A stretch of 64,000 bases of DNA from Streptomyces aurantiogriseus (GCF_014649375.1 NZ_BMSX01000009.1:62001-126000); one strand, 5' to 3'. Counted from the first letter of the stretch, positions 7,236 to 17,132 are shown. Translations and numbers: made by a program. Notes: generated by a model not told the origin, from the sequence alone.

Positions 7236-8962
7236 GCATCCTCAACGAACCCCAGGGTGCCGCGGCAGCAGGGTCCCACTATGCGGACGAGCTGCCGGTC
7301 CGGCGCCAGCGCCGCGGCGAAGTCGTCGTCAAGTGGCTGACCACCACTGACCACAAGACGATCGGCACGTTGTACCTCGCCACCTCGTTCGCGTTCTTCA
7401 TCATCGGTGGCGTGATGGCGCTCCTGATGCGCGCCGAGCTGGCCCGCCCGGGCCTGCAGCTCATGTCGAACGAGCAGTTCAACCAGGCGTTCACGATGCA
7501 CGGCACGATCATGCTGCTGATGTTCGCGACGCCGCTGTTCGCCGGCTTCGCGAACTGGATCATGCCGCTGCAGATCGGCGCGCCCGACGTGGCCTTCCCC
7601 CGGCTGAACATGTTCGCCTACTGGCTGTACCTGTTCGGCTCGCTCATCGCCGTCGGTGGCTTCCTCACCCCGGACGGCGCGGCCGACTTCGGCTGGTTCG
7701 CCTACTCCCCGCTGTCGGACGCGGTCCGCAGCCCGGGCATCGGCGCCGACATGTGGATCATGGGTCTGGCCTTCTCCGGCTTCGGCACCATCCTCGGCTC
7801 GGTCAACTTCATCACCACGATCATCTGCATGCGCGCCCCGGGCATGACCATGTTCCGCATGCCGATCTTCACCTGGAACGTGCTGCTGACCGGTGTCCTG
7901 GTCCTGCTGGCCTTCCCGGTCCTGGCGGCCGCGCTGTTCGCCCTGGAGGCGGACCGCAAGTTCGGCGCGCACATCTTCGACTCGGCCAACGGCGGCGCGT
8001 TGCTGTGGCAACACCTCTTCTGGTTCTTCGGACACCCAGAGGTGTACATCATCGCCCTGCCGTTCTTCGGAATCATCTCCGAGGTCATCCCGGTGTTCTC
8101 GCGCAAGCCGATGTTCGGTTACATGGGCCTGATCGCGGCGACCATCTCGATCGCCGGTCTGTCCGTGACGGTGTGGGCGCACCACATGTACGTCACCGGC
8201 GGTGTGCTGCTGCCCTTCTTCTCCTTCATGACGTTCCTCATCGCCGTCCCGACCGGCGTGAAGTTCTTCAACTGGATCGGCACGATGTGGAAGGGCTCGC
8301 TGTCCTTCGAGACCCCGATGCTGTGGGCGACGGGCTTCCTGATCACCTTCACCTTCGGTGGTCTGACCGGTGTCATCCTGGCCTCGCCGCCGATGGACTT
8401 CCACGTCTCCGACTCGTACTTCGTGGTGGCGCACTTCCACTACGTCGTCTTCGGCACCGTCGTCTTCGCGATGTTCTCCGGCTTCCACTTCTGGTGGCCG
8501 AAGTGGACCGGCAAGATGCTGGACGAGCGCCTCGGCAAGATCACCTTCTGGACGCTGTTCGTCGGCTTCCACGGCACGTTCCTGGTGCAGCACTGGCTGG
8601 GCGCCGAGGGCATGCCGCGCCGGTACGCGGACTACCTGGCCGCCGACGGCTTCACCGCCCTGAACACGATCTCGACGATCAGCTCGTTCGTGCTCGGTCT
8701 GTCGATCCTGCCGTTCTTCTACAACGTGTGGAAGACGGCCAAGTACGGCAAGCCGGTCGGCGTCGACGACCCGTGGGGCTACGGCCGCTCCCTGGAGTGG
8801 GCCACCTCCTGCCCGCCGCCGCGGCACAACTTCCTCACCCTGCCGCGGATCCGCAGCGAATCCCCGGCGTTCGACCTGCACCACCCCGAGATCGCCGCGC
8901 TCGAGCAGCTCGAGCACGCCGGTGCCGGTGCCATCGCGGGCAGCAAGGAGGCCGGCAAGTGA
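7232..8962 (+). CDS. ctaD: Cytochrome c oxidase subunit I (aa3-type)
   Basis: 576 residues with 12 predicted membrane helices. Heme and copper ligands are visible: HGTIM (low-spin heme a), [10 protein letters not shown] (CuB His and the cross-linked Tyr), HHMY (CuB pair) and VAHFHYV (heme a3 and heme a). The start is GTG 7232, overlapping the ctaC stop as GTGA, which indicates translational coupling. It is the proton-pumping catalytic subunit of the terminal oxidase. In M. tuberculosis and Corynebacterium ctaD lies away from ctaC; here it sits inside the operon. Confidence 0.98.
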   Translation: MSILNEPQGAAAAGSHYADELPVRRQRRGEVVVKWLTTTDHKTIGTLYLATSFAFFIIGGVMALLMRAELARPGLQLMSNEQFNQAFTMHGTIMLLMFATPLFAGFANWIMPLQIGAPDVAFPRLNMFAYWLYLFGSLIAVGGFLTPDGAADFGWFAYSPLSDAVRSPGIGADMWIMGLAFSGFGTILGSVNFITTIICMRAPGMTMFRMPIFTWNVLLTGVLVLLAFPVLAAALFALEADRKFGAHIFDSANGGALLWQHLFWFFGHPEVYIIALPFFGIISEVIPVFSRKPMFGYMGLIAATISIAGLSVTVWAHHMYVTGGVLLPFFSFMTFLIAVPTGVKFFNWIGTMWKGSLSFETPMLWATGFLITFTFGGLTGVILASPPMDFHVSDSYFVVAHFHYVVFGTVVFAMFSGFHFWWPKWTGKMLDERLGKITFWTLFVGFHGTFLVQHWLGAEGMPRRYADYLAADGFTALNTISTISSFVLGLSILPFFYNVWKTAKYGKPVGVDDPWGYGRSLEWATSCPPPRHNFLTLPRIRSESPAFDLHHPEIAALEQLEHAGAGAIAGSKEAGK

Positions 8963-9357
8963 AGATCCAGGGCAAGATGTTCATCTGGCTGAGCGTCTTC
9001 GTCCTCGCCATGGCGGTCGTCTATGGCGTGTGGTCGAAGGAGCCGGCCGGCACCACGGCCCTCTTCCTGGCCTTCGGCCTGTGCATCATGGTCGGCTTCT
9101 ACCTGGGCTTCACCGCCCGGCGGGTCGACACCGGTGCCCAGGACAACAAGGAGGCGGACGTCGCGGACGACGCCGGCGAGCTGGGCTTCTTCAGCCCGCA
9201 CAGCTGGCAGCCGCTCTCCCTGGCCATCGGCGGCGCCCTCGCCTTCCTGGGGGTCGCGGTCGGCTGGTGGCTGCTGTACTTCTCCGCCCCGCTGATCCTC
9301 ATCGGCATCTGGGGCTGGGTCTTCGAGTACTACCGCGGTGAGAACCGCACCCAGTAA
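8959..9357 (+). CDS. ctaF: Cytochrome c oxidase subunit IV (actinobacterial)
   Basis: 132 residues with four membrane helices, starting at GTG that overlaps the ctaD stop by 4 nt. It shows the typical actinobacterial subunit IV layout: two N-terminal helices, a short acidic loop ([16 protein letters not shown]) and two C-terminal helices. It is a structural subunit needed for a stable aa3 complex, with no redox ligands. It is the last gene of ctaCDF and is followed by a strong terminator. Confidence 0.95.
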   Translation: MKIQGKMFIWLSVFVLAMAVVYGVWSKEPAGTTALFLAFGLCIMVGFYLGFTARRVDTGAQDNKEADVADDAGELGFFSPHSWQPLSLAIGGALAFLGVAVGWWLLYFSAPLILIGIWGWVFEYYRGENRTQ

Positions 9358-9371
9358 CACGCGCTGAACGC

Positions 9372-9415
9372 GGCAGGAGCCCGGACACTCCGTCAGGAGG
9401 GTCCGGGCTCCTGCC
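9372..9415 (+). terminator. Rho-independent terminator after ctaF
   Basis: A perfect 15-bp stem (9372-9386 with 9401-9415), 14-nt loop, followed by TTT. It separates ctaCDF from the L,D-transpeptidase gene. Confidence 0.85.
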
Positions 9416-9489
9416 TTTGCCGCAATGCACATCACCCGTCCGTGTCTCCCGGCGCGCCGCCGTTGACATGGCTCCCTAGCGTGATCCTC

Positions 9490-10746
9490 ATGAGCCACTC
9501 ACCCCGCCCCCGCACCGTCGTCAGCTGCACGCTGCTGGTGATCGCCCTGGTCGAGGGCGCAACCGCCTGCGACTCGGACGGCAACCCGCTCGCCTCGCGT
9601 CCCTACGACGCGACGGACCAGATCTCCTTCAACGGCCCCCGAGCCGAAGGCAGGAAAGCAGACCCGGACAAGCCCCTGGAGATCACCACGGAGGATTCCG
9701 GCGGCCGCATCACGGACGTCACCGCCGTGGACGCCGCGGGCCGCTACGTGGCCGGCGAACTCGCCGCCGACGGCAGCCGCTGGCACAGCACCGAGCCCCT
9801 CGCCGCCAACGCCCGCTACACGGTCCGCGTGAGCACCGAGGACGAGGACGGCGCCCCCGGCCGCCGGGTCCTCACCTTCGACACGGGCATGCCCAGCACC
9901 AAGAAGCTCCTGACGGTGACGTTCGGCCCCCAGACGGGCACCTACGGCGTCGGCCAGCCCGTCACCGCGGAACTGAGCCAGCCCATCAAGGACGCCGCCC
10001 AGCGCGCCATCGTCGAACGCGCCCTCAAGGTCGACGCCAAGCCCTCCGTGCAGGGCGCCTGGCACTGGGTGGACGACAAGAAGCTCCACTACCGCCCGAA
10101 GGACTACTGGCCCGCCCACGCCGCGATCCGCGCCCACAGCAACCTGGACGGCATCAAGGTCGGCGACCGCCTGTGGGGCGGCAGAACCCAGGACCTCGAA
10201 CTCACCATCGGTGACCGCGTCATCGCCCTCACCGACGCCTCGGCGCACAACCTGACCGTGTTCAAGAACGGCGAGGAGATCAAACGAATACCGGTCACCA
10301 CCGGCAAGCCCGGCTTCGAGACCCGCAACGGGGTCAAGGTCGTCCTGGGCAAGGAGTACTTCGTACGGATGCGCGGCACCACCGTCGGCATCGCCGAGGG
10401 CTCCGCGGAGTCGTACGACCTGCCCGTCTACTACGCCACCCGCGTCACCTGGAGCGGCGAGTACGTCCACGCCGCCCCCTGGTCCGTCGGCTCCCAGGGC
10501 TACGCCAACGTCAGCCACGGCTGCACCGGCATGAGCACCGCCAACGCCGCCTGGTTCTTCGCGAACGTCCGCCAGGGCGACATCGTCCAGGTCGTCAACA
10601 GCTACGGCCACACGATGGAGACGTTCGGCAACGGCTTCGGTGACTGGAACATCGACTGGACGAAGTGGACCACGGGCAGCGCCTTGACGAGCGGCGAGCA
10701 GAGGCCCCGACAGGACACGTCAAGACTGCGGCCCACGTCCGTGTAG
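9490..10746 (+). CDS. L,D-transpeptidase lipoprotein (YkuD domain)
   Basis: 418 residues from ATG 9490. A signal peptide ends in a lipobox-like ATAC before Cys. Two Ig-like domains follow (about 60-150 and 150-260), and then the YkuD catalytic domain with the signature SHGCTGMS. The architecture is that of M. tuberculosis LdtMt2: a surface-anchored enzyme making 3-3 cross-links between meso- or LL-diaminopimelate residues of peptidoglycan, insensitive to most penicillins. A -10 box TAGCGT (9478-9483) six bases before the ATG suggests a leaderless transcript. It interrupts the respiratory genes; no functional link to them is visible. Confidence 0.92.
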   Translation: MSHSPRPRTVVSCTLLVIALVEGATACDSDGNPLASRPYDATDQISFNGPRAEGRKADPDKPLEITTEDSGGRITDVTAVDAAGRYVAGELAADGSRWHSTEPLAANARYTVRVSTEDEDGAPGRRVLTFDTGMPSTKKLLTVTFGPQTGTYGVGQPVTAELSQPIKDAAQRAIVERALKVDAKPSVQGAWHWVDDKKLHYRPKDYWPAHAAIRAHSNLDGIKVGDRLWGGRTQDLELTIGDRVIALTDASAHNLTVFKNGEEIKRIPVTTGKPGFETRNGVKVVLGKEYFVRMRGTTVGIAEGSAESYDLPVYYATRVTWSGEYVHAAPWSVGSQGYANVSHGCTGMSTANAAWFFANVRQGDIVQVVNSYGHTMETFGNGFGDWNIDWTKWTTGSALTSGEQRPRQDTSRLRPTSV

Positions 10747-10787
10747 GCGCCCGCACCCCGTCAGCCGCGCAGGCGCCCGCACCCCTC

Positions 10788-11189
10788 TCAGGCGCTCAGC
10801 AGCCGCTTCCTCCGCAGCAACGAAGCCAACGCCCCCGCGAACTCCACCGGCTCCACGGGCAGCGTCACAGCCGCGTCAGCCCGGCTCCAGGTGGCCAGCC
10901 ACGCGTCCTGGGGCCGCCCGATGAGCAGCAGCACCGGCGGGCACTGGAACACCTCGTCCTTGATCTGCCGGCACAGCCCCATACCTCCCATGGGCACCGC
11001 CTCGCCGTCCAGGACGACGACATCGATGCCGCCCCTGTCCAACTCCCGCAGAACCGCCGGAGGCGTCGCGCACTCGATGAACTCGACCAGGGGCGCATCC
11101 GGAGCGGGCCGGCGGCCGGCGGCCAACCGCACCTGCTCGCGGGTGGTGGCGTCGTCGCTGTAGACCAGCACCGTGGCGGTCGCCTGCAT
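10788..11189 (-). CDS. Orphan degenerate response-regulator receiver domain
   Basis: 133 residues, a single CheY-like fold with no output domain; ATG start with GGAGGA six bases upstream. The acidic pair (YSDD) and phospho-acceptor Asp (VVVLDGEAVP) are present. The conserved Lys near the C-terminus is replaced by Leu (AAVTLPVEP), and the usual Thr/Ser switch is not at its place (LLLIGRPQD). It probably works as a phosphorylation-independent partner domain. It lies on the minus strand between oxidase operons with no histidine kinase nearby. A 15-bp direct repeat (10746-10760 and 10772-10786) follows it. Confidence 0.8.
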   Translation of the reverse strand: MQATATVLVYSDDATTREQVRLAAGRRPAPDAPLVEFIECATPPAVLRELDRGGIDVVVLDGEAVPMGGMGLCRQIKDEVFQCPPVLLLIGRPQDAWLATWSRADAAVTLPVEPVEFAGALASLLRRKRLLSA

Positions 11190-11369
11190 GGTTCCTCCGC
11201 GTCATTGGGTGTGGAACATCCGGGTACCGATGAGGCGGATGCTACTCCCCTCAACAGCCTGTCAACACCTGTCGGAACAGGGCTCCGATGGGCCATACGG
11301 GCCCTCCGCACAGTGCGAACACTCCGAACGGCACCCCCCGGAGTGAGGGCGGGATAAGCGACCGACATA

Positions 11370-11990
11370 ATGTCGGTCGTGGCGACAGCAACGACAGTAG
11401 AAACCGGGCACGCGCACCCGTCGGTCAACCGGCCGAACCTCACCAGCGTCGGAACCATCATCTGGCTGAGTTCCGAGCTGATGTTCTTCGCGGCCCTCTT
11501 CGCGATGTACTTCACCCTGCGATCGGTGACGGGACCCGAGTTCTGGAAGGAGAAGGCAGATTTCCTGAACTTCCCGTTCTCGGCGACCAACACCACGATC
11601 CTGGTGCTCTCCTCCCTCACCTGCCAGCTCGGCGTGTTCGCCGCCGAGCGCGGTGACGTCAAGAAGCTCCGGGGCTGGTTCATCGTCACCTTCATCATGG
11701 GTGCGATCTTCATCGGCGGCCAGGTGTACGAGTACACCGAGCTGGTCAAGCACGAGGGTCTCTCGCTCTCCTCCGACCCCTACGGCTCGGTCTTCTACCT
11801 GACCACCGGCTTCCACGGCCTGCACGTGACGGGCGGCCTCATCGCCTTCCTGCTGGTCCTCGGGCGCACCTACGCGGCCAGGAGGTTCACCCACGAGCAG
11901 GCGACCGCCGCGATCGTCGTGTCCTACTACTGGCACTTCGTCGATGTCGTCTGGATCGGCCTCTTCGCCACGATCTACATGATCAAGTAG
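11370..11990 (+). CDS. ctaE: Cytochrome c oxidase subunit III
   Basis: 206 residues with five membrane helices, shorter than the seven-helix mitochondrial form, as in other Actinobacteria. The subunit III signatures [17 protein letters not shown] and FHGLHVTGG are present, as is the C-terminal [14 protein letters not shown]. It has no redox centres; it stabilises the catalytic subunit. It heads the ctaE-qcrCAB cluster, the arrangement known from M. tuberculosis Rv2193-2196 and Corynebacterium, which reflects the bc1-aa3 supercomplex. The Shine-Dalgarno is weak. Confidence 0.96.
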   Translation: MSVVATATTVETGHAHPSVNRPNLTSVGTIIWLSSELMFFAALFAMYFTLRSVTGPEFWKEKADFLNFPFSATNTTILVLSSLTCQLGVFAAERGDVKKLRGWFIVTFIMGAIFIGGQVYEYTELVKHEGLSLSSDPYGSVFYLTTGFHGLHVTGGLIAFLLVLGRTYAARRFTHEQATAAIVVSYYWHFVDVVWIGLFATIYMIK

Positions 11991-12055
11991 CCGGGCCCGA
12001 TCCCGCACCCATCCCAGAAGCATCGACGCAGAAGATCCTGACACCGGGGTAATCC

Positions 12056-12868
12056 GTGAAAAAGCTCTCCGCACGACGACGCCATCCGCTGGCGGCGCTC
12101 GTCGTCCTACTCCTCGCGCTGGCATGCACCGGGGGGCTGTACGCCGCGTTCGCACCCGCGAGCAAGGCGCAGGCAGATGAAACCGCCCAGTCCCTGGCCA
12201 TCGAAGAGGGCAAGAAGCTCTACGCCGTAGGCTGCGCCAGCTGCCACGGCACCGGCGGTCAGGGCAGCTCCGACGGTCCGAGCCTGGTCGGCGTGGGCGC
12301 CGCGGCCGTGGACTTCCAGGTCGGCACCGGCCGTATGCCCGCGGCGACCTCCCAGGGCGCCCAGGTGCCGCGGAAGAAGGTCGTCTACACGCAGGCCGAG
12401 ATCGACCAGCTCGCCGCGTACATCTCCTCGCTCGGCGCCGGCCCGAACATTCCGACCGAGGCCGAGTACGGTCCGGAGGGCGCGGACATCGCCAAGGGCG
12501 GCGAGCTGTTCCGCACCAACTGCGCGCAGTGCCACAACTTCACCGGCAAGGGCGGTGCCCTCACCCGGGGCAAGTTCGCTCCGACCATCGAGGACGTGGA
12601 CCCGAAGCACATCTACGAGGCCATGCAGACCGGCCCGCAGAACATGCCCTCCTTCCCCGACACCACGCTGTCGGAGCAGAACAAGAAGGACATCATCGCG
12701 TACCTGAACGCGGTCAACGGAGATGAGACGGAGAGCCCCGGCGGTCTCGAGCTGGGCGGCCTCGGGCCGGTCAGTGAGGGTCTGTTCGGCTGGATCTTCG
12801 GTCTCGGCGGACTGATCGCCGTCGCCGTGTGGGTCGCCGCCCGGACCGCAAAGGCCAAGAAGTCATGA
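12056..12868 (+). CDS. qcrC: Diheme cytochrome cc subunit of the bc1 complex
   Basis: 270 residues from GTG 12056. An N-terminal membrane anchor (ALVVLLLALACTGGLYAAF) is followed by two c-type domains, each with a CXXCH heme site: CASCH near 60 and CAQCH near 160. A C-terminal membrane helix (LFGWIFGLGGLIAVAVWV) completes it. This diheme cytochrome replaces soluble cytochrome c in Actinobacteria, handing electrons straight to CuA of CtaC. It overlaps qcrA by 4 nt (ATGA). Confidence 0.97.
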   Translation: MKKLSARRRHPLAALVVLLLALACTGGLYAAFAPASKAQADETAQSLAIEEGKKLYAVGCASCHGTGGQGSSDGPSLVGVGAAAVDFQVGTGRMPAATSQGAQVPRKKVVYTQAEIDQLAAYISSLGAGPNIPTEAEYGPEGADIAKGGELFRTNCAQCHNFTGKGGALTRGKFAPTIEDVDPKHIYEAMQTGPQNMPSFPDTTLSEQNKKDIIAYLNAVNGDETESPGGLELGGLGPVSEGLFGWIFGLGGLIAVAVWVAARTAKAKKS

Positions 12869-13929
12869 GTAGCCAAGACATTCCAGAAGAGAACCTGCCC
12901 GCTGAGCAGGACGACCACGGTGCCCACGGTGCGGTGACCGTCGCGGACGAGAAGAACCCGTTCGCCGACCCCGGGCTGCCGCCCCACGAGCACCGGATGC
13001 AGGACATCGACGAGCGGGCCGCCAAGCGGTCCGAGCGTACGGTCGCCTTCCTGTTCACGCTGTCGATGCTGGCGACCGTCGGCTTCATCGCCTCGTTCGT
13101 GACGATCCCGGTCGACGAGTCGGTCTACATCTTCCCGCTCGGGCACATCAGCGCGCTGAACTTCGCGCTCGGCATGACGCTGGGTGTCTCCCTGTTCGCC
13201 ATCGGCGCGGCGGCGGTCCACTGGGCCCGCACCCTGATGTCCGACGTGGAGATCGCCGACGAGCGTCACCCGATCGAGGCGTCCCCCGAGGTCAAGGCCA
13301 AGGTCATGGCCGACTTCAGGGACGGCGCCAAGGAGTCCGCGCTGGGCCGCCGCAAGCTGATCCGCACCACGATGTTCGGCGCGCTGGCCCTGTTCCCGCT
13401 CTCCGGTGTCGTGCTGCTGCGCGACCTGGGCCCGCTGCCCGAGGACAAGCTGCGCCACACGCTGTGGGCCAAGGGCAAGCTGCTCGTGAACATGAACACC
13501 AACGAGCCGCTGCGTCCCTCGGACGTCGCCGTCGGTTCCCTCACCTTCGCCAAGCCGGAGGGCCTGGAGGAGCACGACCACGACTTCCAGACCGAGATCG
13601 CCAAGGCCGCCCTGATGATCGTCCGGATCCAGCCGGAGAACATCAAGGACAAGCGCGAGCTCGAGTGGTCGCACGAGGGCATCGTGGCGTACTCGAAGAT
13701 CTGCACCCACGTCGGCTGCCCGATCTCGCTGTACGAGCAGCAGACGCACCACGTGCTGTGCCCCTGCCACCAGTCCACCTTCGACCTGTCCGACGGTGCC
13801 CGAGTGATCTTCGGCCCGGCCGGTCACGCCCTGCCGCAGCTGCGCATCGGCGTGAACGACGAGGGCTACCTTGAGGCGCTTGGCGACTTCGAAGAGCCCG
13901 TCGGTCCTGCCTTCTGGGAGCGCGGATGA
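12865..13929 (+). CDS. qcrA: Rieske iron-sulfur subunit of the bc1 complex
   Basis: 354 residues. The Rieske ligands lie in CTHVGC and CPCHQS. The N-terminal part has three membrane helices, as in other actinobacterial QcrA. A twin-arginine motif (LGRRKLIRTTM, Arg162-Arg163) precedes the third helix. This fits published work on S. coelicolor SCO2149, in which the first helices insert by Sec and the last by Tat. ATG start and stop overlap qcrC and qcrB by 4 nt each. Confidence 0.97.
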   Translation: MSSQDIPEENLPAEQDDHGAHGAVTVADEKNPFADPGLPPHEHRMQDIDERAAKRSERTVAFLFTLSMLATVGFIASFVTIPVDESVYIFPLGHISALNFALGMTLGVSLFAIGAAAVHWARTLMSDVEIADERHPIEASPEVKAKVMADFRDGAKESALGRRKLIRTTMFGALALFPLSGVVLLRDLGPLPEDKLRHTLWAKGKLLVNMNTNEPLRPSDVAVGSLTFAKPEGLEEHDHDFQTEIAKAALMIVRIQPENIKDKRELEWSHEGIVAYSKICTHVGCPISLYEQQTHHVLCPCHQSTFDLSDGARVIFGPAGHALPQLRIGVNDEGYLEALGDFEEPVGPAFWERG

Positions 13930-15548
13930 GTAACAACGACGACCGCCGCAAGGCACCCGCAGGCGAGCGGGTGGCCGACTGGGCGGACGGCCGGCTGGGG
14001 ATCTACTCCCTGGCCAAGGCCAACATGCGCAAGATCTTCCCGGACCACTGGTCCTTCATGCTGGGCGAGATCTGCCTCTACAGCTTCATCATCATCATCC
14101 TCACGGGTGTGTACCTGACGCTGTTCTTCCACCCGTCGATGAACGAGGTGGAGTACCACGGCAGCTACGTCCCGCTGCAGGGACAGCTGATGTCGGAGGC
14201 GTTCGCCTCCACGCTGGACATCAGCTTCGACGTCCGCGGTGGTCTGCTCATCCGGCAGATCCACCACTGGGCGGCGATCATCTTCCTCGCCGGCATGTTC
14301 GTGCACATGATGCGCGTCTTCTTCACCGGCGCGTTCCGCAAGCCGCGTGAGATCAACTGGCTGTTCGGCTTCCTGCTGTTCGTCCTGGGCATGTTCACCG
14401 GTTTCACCGGCTACTCGCTCCCGGACGACCTGCTCTCCGGCACCGGTGTCCGCTTCACCCAGGGCGCGATCCTGTCCGTGCCGATCGTCGGCACGTACAT
14501 CTCGATGTTCCTGTTCGGCGGGGAGTTCCCGGGCGGCGACTTCGTCGCGCGGTTCTACTCGATCCACATCCTGCTGCTGCCGGGCATCATGCTCGGTCTG
14601 GTGGTCGGCCACCTGATCCTGGTCTTCTACCACAAGCACACGCAGTTCGCGGGTCCCGGCCGGACCAACAAGAACGTCGTCGGCATGCCGCTGCTGCCGG
14701 TCTACATGGCCAAGGCCGGGGGCTTCTTCTTCCTGGTCTTCGGTGCCATCGCGGCCCTCGCCGGCATCGCGTCCGTCAACCCGATCTGGGCCCTGGGCCC
14801 GTATCGTGCGGACCAGGTGTCCACCGGCGCCCAGCCCGACTGGTACATGGGCTTCGCCGAGGGTCTGGTCCGCGCCATGCCGGGCTGGGAGATCAACTTC
14901 TGGGGTCACACGCTCGTCCTGGGCGTGTTCATCCCGCTGGTGCTCTTCGGTCTGTTCCTCGGTGTGATCGCGCTCTACCCGTTCATCGAGTCCTGGATCA
15001 CCGGCGACAAGCGCGAGCACCACATCCTGGACCGGCCGCGCAACGCCCCGACCCGTACGGCCTTCGGCGTCGCCTGGGTCACCGGCTACATGATCATGCT
15101 GATCGGCGGTGGCAACGACATCGTCGCCACCCACTTCCATCTGTCGATCAACGCGGTCACCTGGTTCGTCCGGATCGGCTTCTTCGCCGGACCGGTCCTG
15201 GCCTTCGTCATCACCAAGCGGATCTGCCTCGGCCTCCAGCGCCGCGACAAGGACAAGGTGCTGCACGGTCGCGAGACCGGCACCATCAAGCGCCTGCCGC
15301 ACGGTGAGTACATCGAGGTCCACGAGCCGCTCAGCCAGGAGCAGCTGTACACGCTCACCTCGCACGAGCAGTACGCGCCGGCCGAGATCGGCCCGACGGT
15401 CGACGAGAACGGCGTCGAGCGCAAGGTGAAGCGTTCCGAGAAGGTACGCGCCAAGCTGAGCAAGGCGTACTACGGCGAGGAGAGCCAGATCGCCAAGCCG
15501 ACCGTCGAGGAGTACAAGGAGATCACGAGCGGCCACGGCCACCACTGA
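13926..15548 (+). CDS. qcrB: Cytochrome b subunit of the bc1 complex
   Basis: 540 residues with eight or nine membrane helices. Heme b ligands are visible in QIHHWAAIIFLAGMFVH and in SIHILLLPG...VVGHLI. The Qo-site motif is PDWYMGF in place of PEWY, as in other Actinobacteria. A long hydrophilic C-terminal tail (from about residue 420) is typical of the phylum. It oxidises menaquinol, and this subunit is the known target of telacebec in mycobacteria. It is the last gene of ctaE-qcrCAB. Confidence 0.97.
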   Translation: MSNNDDRRKAPAGERVADWADGRLGIYSLAKANMRKIFPDHWSFMLGEICLYSFIIIILTGVYLTLFFHPSMNEVEYHGSYVPLQGQLMSEAFASTLDISFDVRGGLLIRQIHHWAAIIFLAGMFVHMMRVFFTGAFRKPREINWLFGFLLFVLGMFTGFTGYSLPDDLLSGTGVRFTQGAILSVPIVGTYISMFLFGGEFPGGDFVARFYSIHILLLPGIMLGLVVGHLILVFYHKHTQFAGPGRTNKNVVGMPLLPVYMAKAGGFFFLVFGAIAALAGIASVNPIWALGPYRADQVSTGAQPDWYMGFAEGLVRAMPGWEINFWGHTLVLGVFIPLVLFGLFLGVIALYPFIESWITGDKREHHILDRPRNAPTRTAFGVAWVTGYMIMLIGGGNDIVATHFHLSINAVTWFVRIGFFAGPVLAFVITKRICLGLQRRDKDKVLHGRETGTIKRLPHGEYIEVHEPLSQEQLYTLTSHEQYAPAEIGPTVDENGVERKVKRSEKVRAKLSKAYYGEESQIAKPTVEEYKEITSGHGHH

Positions 15549-15570
15549 TCACTGGGTCGCCACGCAACCA

Positions 15571-15609
15571 GCGAAGGGCCCCGTCCGGTGTTCGGACGGG
15601 GCCCTTCGC
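15571..15609 (+). terminator. Terminator after qcrB
   Basis: A perfect 17-bp GC-rich stem (15571-15587 with 15593-15609) around the loop GTGTT. It ends the respiratory cluster ahead of trpD. Confidence 0.85.
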
Positions 15610-15689
15610 CGTGCCCCGCGGCTGGATAGGGTGGACCCGTTGAGACGCGCGTCCCGTAGAGCGGGACCGGACTGACCCAGGAGCGGCTT

Positions 15690-16754
15690 ATGAGCGCTGT
15701 GACCCCCGCTGGAGGCGACACCGCGGCGGGCCGTTCCTGGCCCGAGGTGCTGAACGCCCTGCTGTACGGCCACGACCAGAGCGCCGACGCGACGGCCTGG
15801 GCGATGGACCGGATCATGCGGGGCGAGGCCACCGACGCGCAGATCGCCGGGTTCGTGGTGGCCCTGCGGGCCAAGGGCGAGACCGTCGAGGAGATCAACG
15901 GGCTCGTGCGCACGATGTACGAGCACGCGAACGTGATCGAGGTGTCGGGCCGTACGGTCGACATCGTCGGCACGGGCGGCGACGGCGCGAAGACAGTGAA
16001 CATCTCCACGATGTCGGCGCTGGTGGTGGCCGGCACGGGCGCGAAGGTCGTCAAGCACGGCAACCGCGCGGCCTCGTCGGCGTCGGGCTCCTCGGACGTC
16101 CTGGAGAAGCTGGGCGTCAATCTGGACCTGTCCCCGCAGCGGGTGGCCGAGGTCGCCGAGGAGGCCGGGATCACCTTCTGCTTCGCCATCAAGTTCCACC
16201 CGGCGCTGCGTCACGCGGGCGCGGCTCGCGGCCAGTTGGGCATCCGGACGGTGTTCAACGCCCTCGGTCCGCTGACCAACCCGGCCAAGGTGCGTGCCCA
16301 GGCCGTCGGGGTCGCCGACCCGCGCATGGCACCGATCATCGCGGGTGTCTTCGCCGAACGCGGCAACTCCTCCCTGGTGTTCCGCGGTGACGACGGCCTC
16401 GACGAGCTGACGACGACGTCCACCTCCCGCGTCTGGACCGTCCGGGACGGCAAGGTCACCGAGGAGTCCTTCGACCCGCGGGACGTCGGCATCGAGCTGG
16501 TGCCGGTGGAGGCCCTGCGCGGCGGTGACCCGTCCTACAACGCCGAGATCGCCCGCCGCCTCCTCGACGGCGAGACGGGACCGGTACGGGACGCGGTGCT
16601 CCTGAACTCGGCGGCCGCGCTGGTCGCCCTGGACCCGACGGACGCACCGCTCGCCGAGCAGCTGCGGGCCGGGATGGCGAAGGCCGCGGAGGCCGTCGAC
16701 TCCGGCTCCGCCAAGCGGGCGCTGGAGCGCTGGGTGGCGGCCAGCAACGCGTAA
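15690..16754 (+). CDS. trpD: Anthranilate phosphoribosyltransferase
   Basis: 354 residues, ATG start with AGGAG seven bases upstream. It transfers phosphoribose from PRPP to anthranilate, the second step of tryptophan synthesis. The PRPP loop [11 protein letters not shown], the motif [15 protein letters not shown] and the anthranilate-site Arg region are all visible, and the length is typical. It is monocistronic between a terminator and the SAM riboswitch. The M. tuberculosis trpD (Rv2192c) lies at the same spot next to ctaE. The anthranilate synthase gene is 33 kb away (48275). Confidence 0.95.
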   Translation: MSAVTPAGGDTAAGRSWPEVLNALLYGHDQSADATAWAMDRIMRGEATDAQIAGFVVALRAKGETVEEINGLVRTMYEHANVIEVSGRTVDIVGTGGDGAKTVNISTMSALVVAGTGAKVVKHGNRAASSASGSSDVLEKLGVNLDLSPQRVAEVAEEAGITFCFAIKFHPALRHAGAARGQLGIRTVFNALGPLTNPAKVRAQAVGVADPRMAPIIAGVFAERGNSSLVFRGDDGLDELTTTSTSRVWTVRDGKVTEESFDPRDVGIELVPVEALRGGDPSYNAEIARRLLDGETGPVRDAVLLNSAAALVALDPTDAPLAEQLRAGMAKAAEAVDSGSAKRALERWVAASNA

Positions 16755-16828
16755 GACAGCCGGGACGCGGTCCCGTAATCCGGACACGAGTTGCGGGACC
16801 GCGATCACTTCACGTACGTTCCTGTCCA

Positions 16829-16945
16829 GGTCATGAGCGACAGTCATGAGGCCCCGGCCGACTGTCCGGCAACCCTCCGTCCGTGGCGGGGTGCCCCGGG
16901 TGAAGACCAGGTCGTAGGCAGCGAGGTCTACGGCAAGCGCGGACC
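16829..16945 (+). promoter_or_regulatory. SAM-IV riboswitch
   Basis: The 378-bp gap between trpD and the next gene contains an aptamer that aligns almost base for base with my memory of the SAM-IV class of Actinobacteria. Visible elements are GGTCATGAG at the 5' end, CCGGCAACCCTCC, GGGGTGCCCCGGGTGA, GACCAGG, and the 3' hairpin plus GGCAAGCGCGGACC. SAM-IV binds S-adenosylmethionine, and the elements it controls are usually sulfur-amino-acid genes. Here it precedes a SufS-like cysteine desulfurase homologue. It is expected to switch the gene off when SAM is abundant. Confidence 0.9.
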
Positions 16946-17040
16946 CCTCGAGAAACCAGGGGTCCTGGTCGTCGAGGAGCCTTCCGTGAGCAAGCGAATG
17001 CGATAGGGCCGCAGAGCCCCGCCTCCGCATCCCCCTTTTT
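16941..17040 (+). terminator. Putative expression platform of the SAM-IV riboswitch
   Basis: Two candidate hairpins follow the aptamer. GGACCCCT (16941-16948) pairs with AGGGGTCC (16958-16965); its left arm uses the aptamer's last bases, so ligand binding could compete with it. Further on, ATGCG (16998-17002) with CGCAT (17026-17030), around an inner GGGC/GCCC, leads into five T residues at 17036-17040 and looks like an intrinsic terminator. The mechanism is inferred; transcription attenuation about 90 nt before the start codon fits best. Confidence 0.5.
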
Positions 17041-17132
17041 CTCCTTCACCCACGCTGAGCCATACCCTCCGCCATATCCGTCGTACGGGTGCTCGCGTGG
17101 TGAATTCAGCCTGCTTTCACGGGAGTTCACCC

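Noticed and set aside
7172-8917. Long minus-strand open frame opposite ctaD
   Set aside because: Composition (His/Arg/Glu/Asp-rich) is that of an antisense frame of a membrane-protein gene.
16791-17006. A 71-codon plus-strand open frame before the SufS-like gene
   Set aside because: It lies exactly over the SAM-IV aptamer and its codons follow the RNA structure; no ribosome-binding site is visible.
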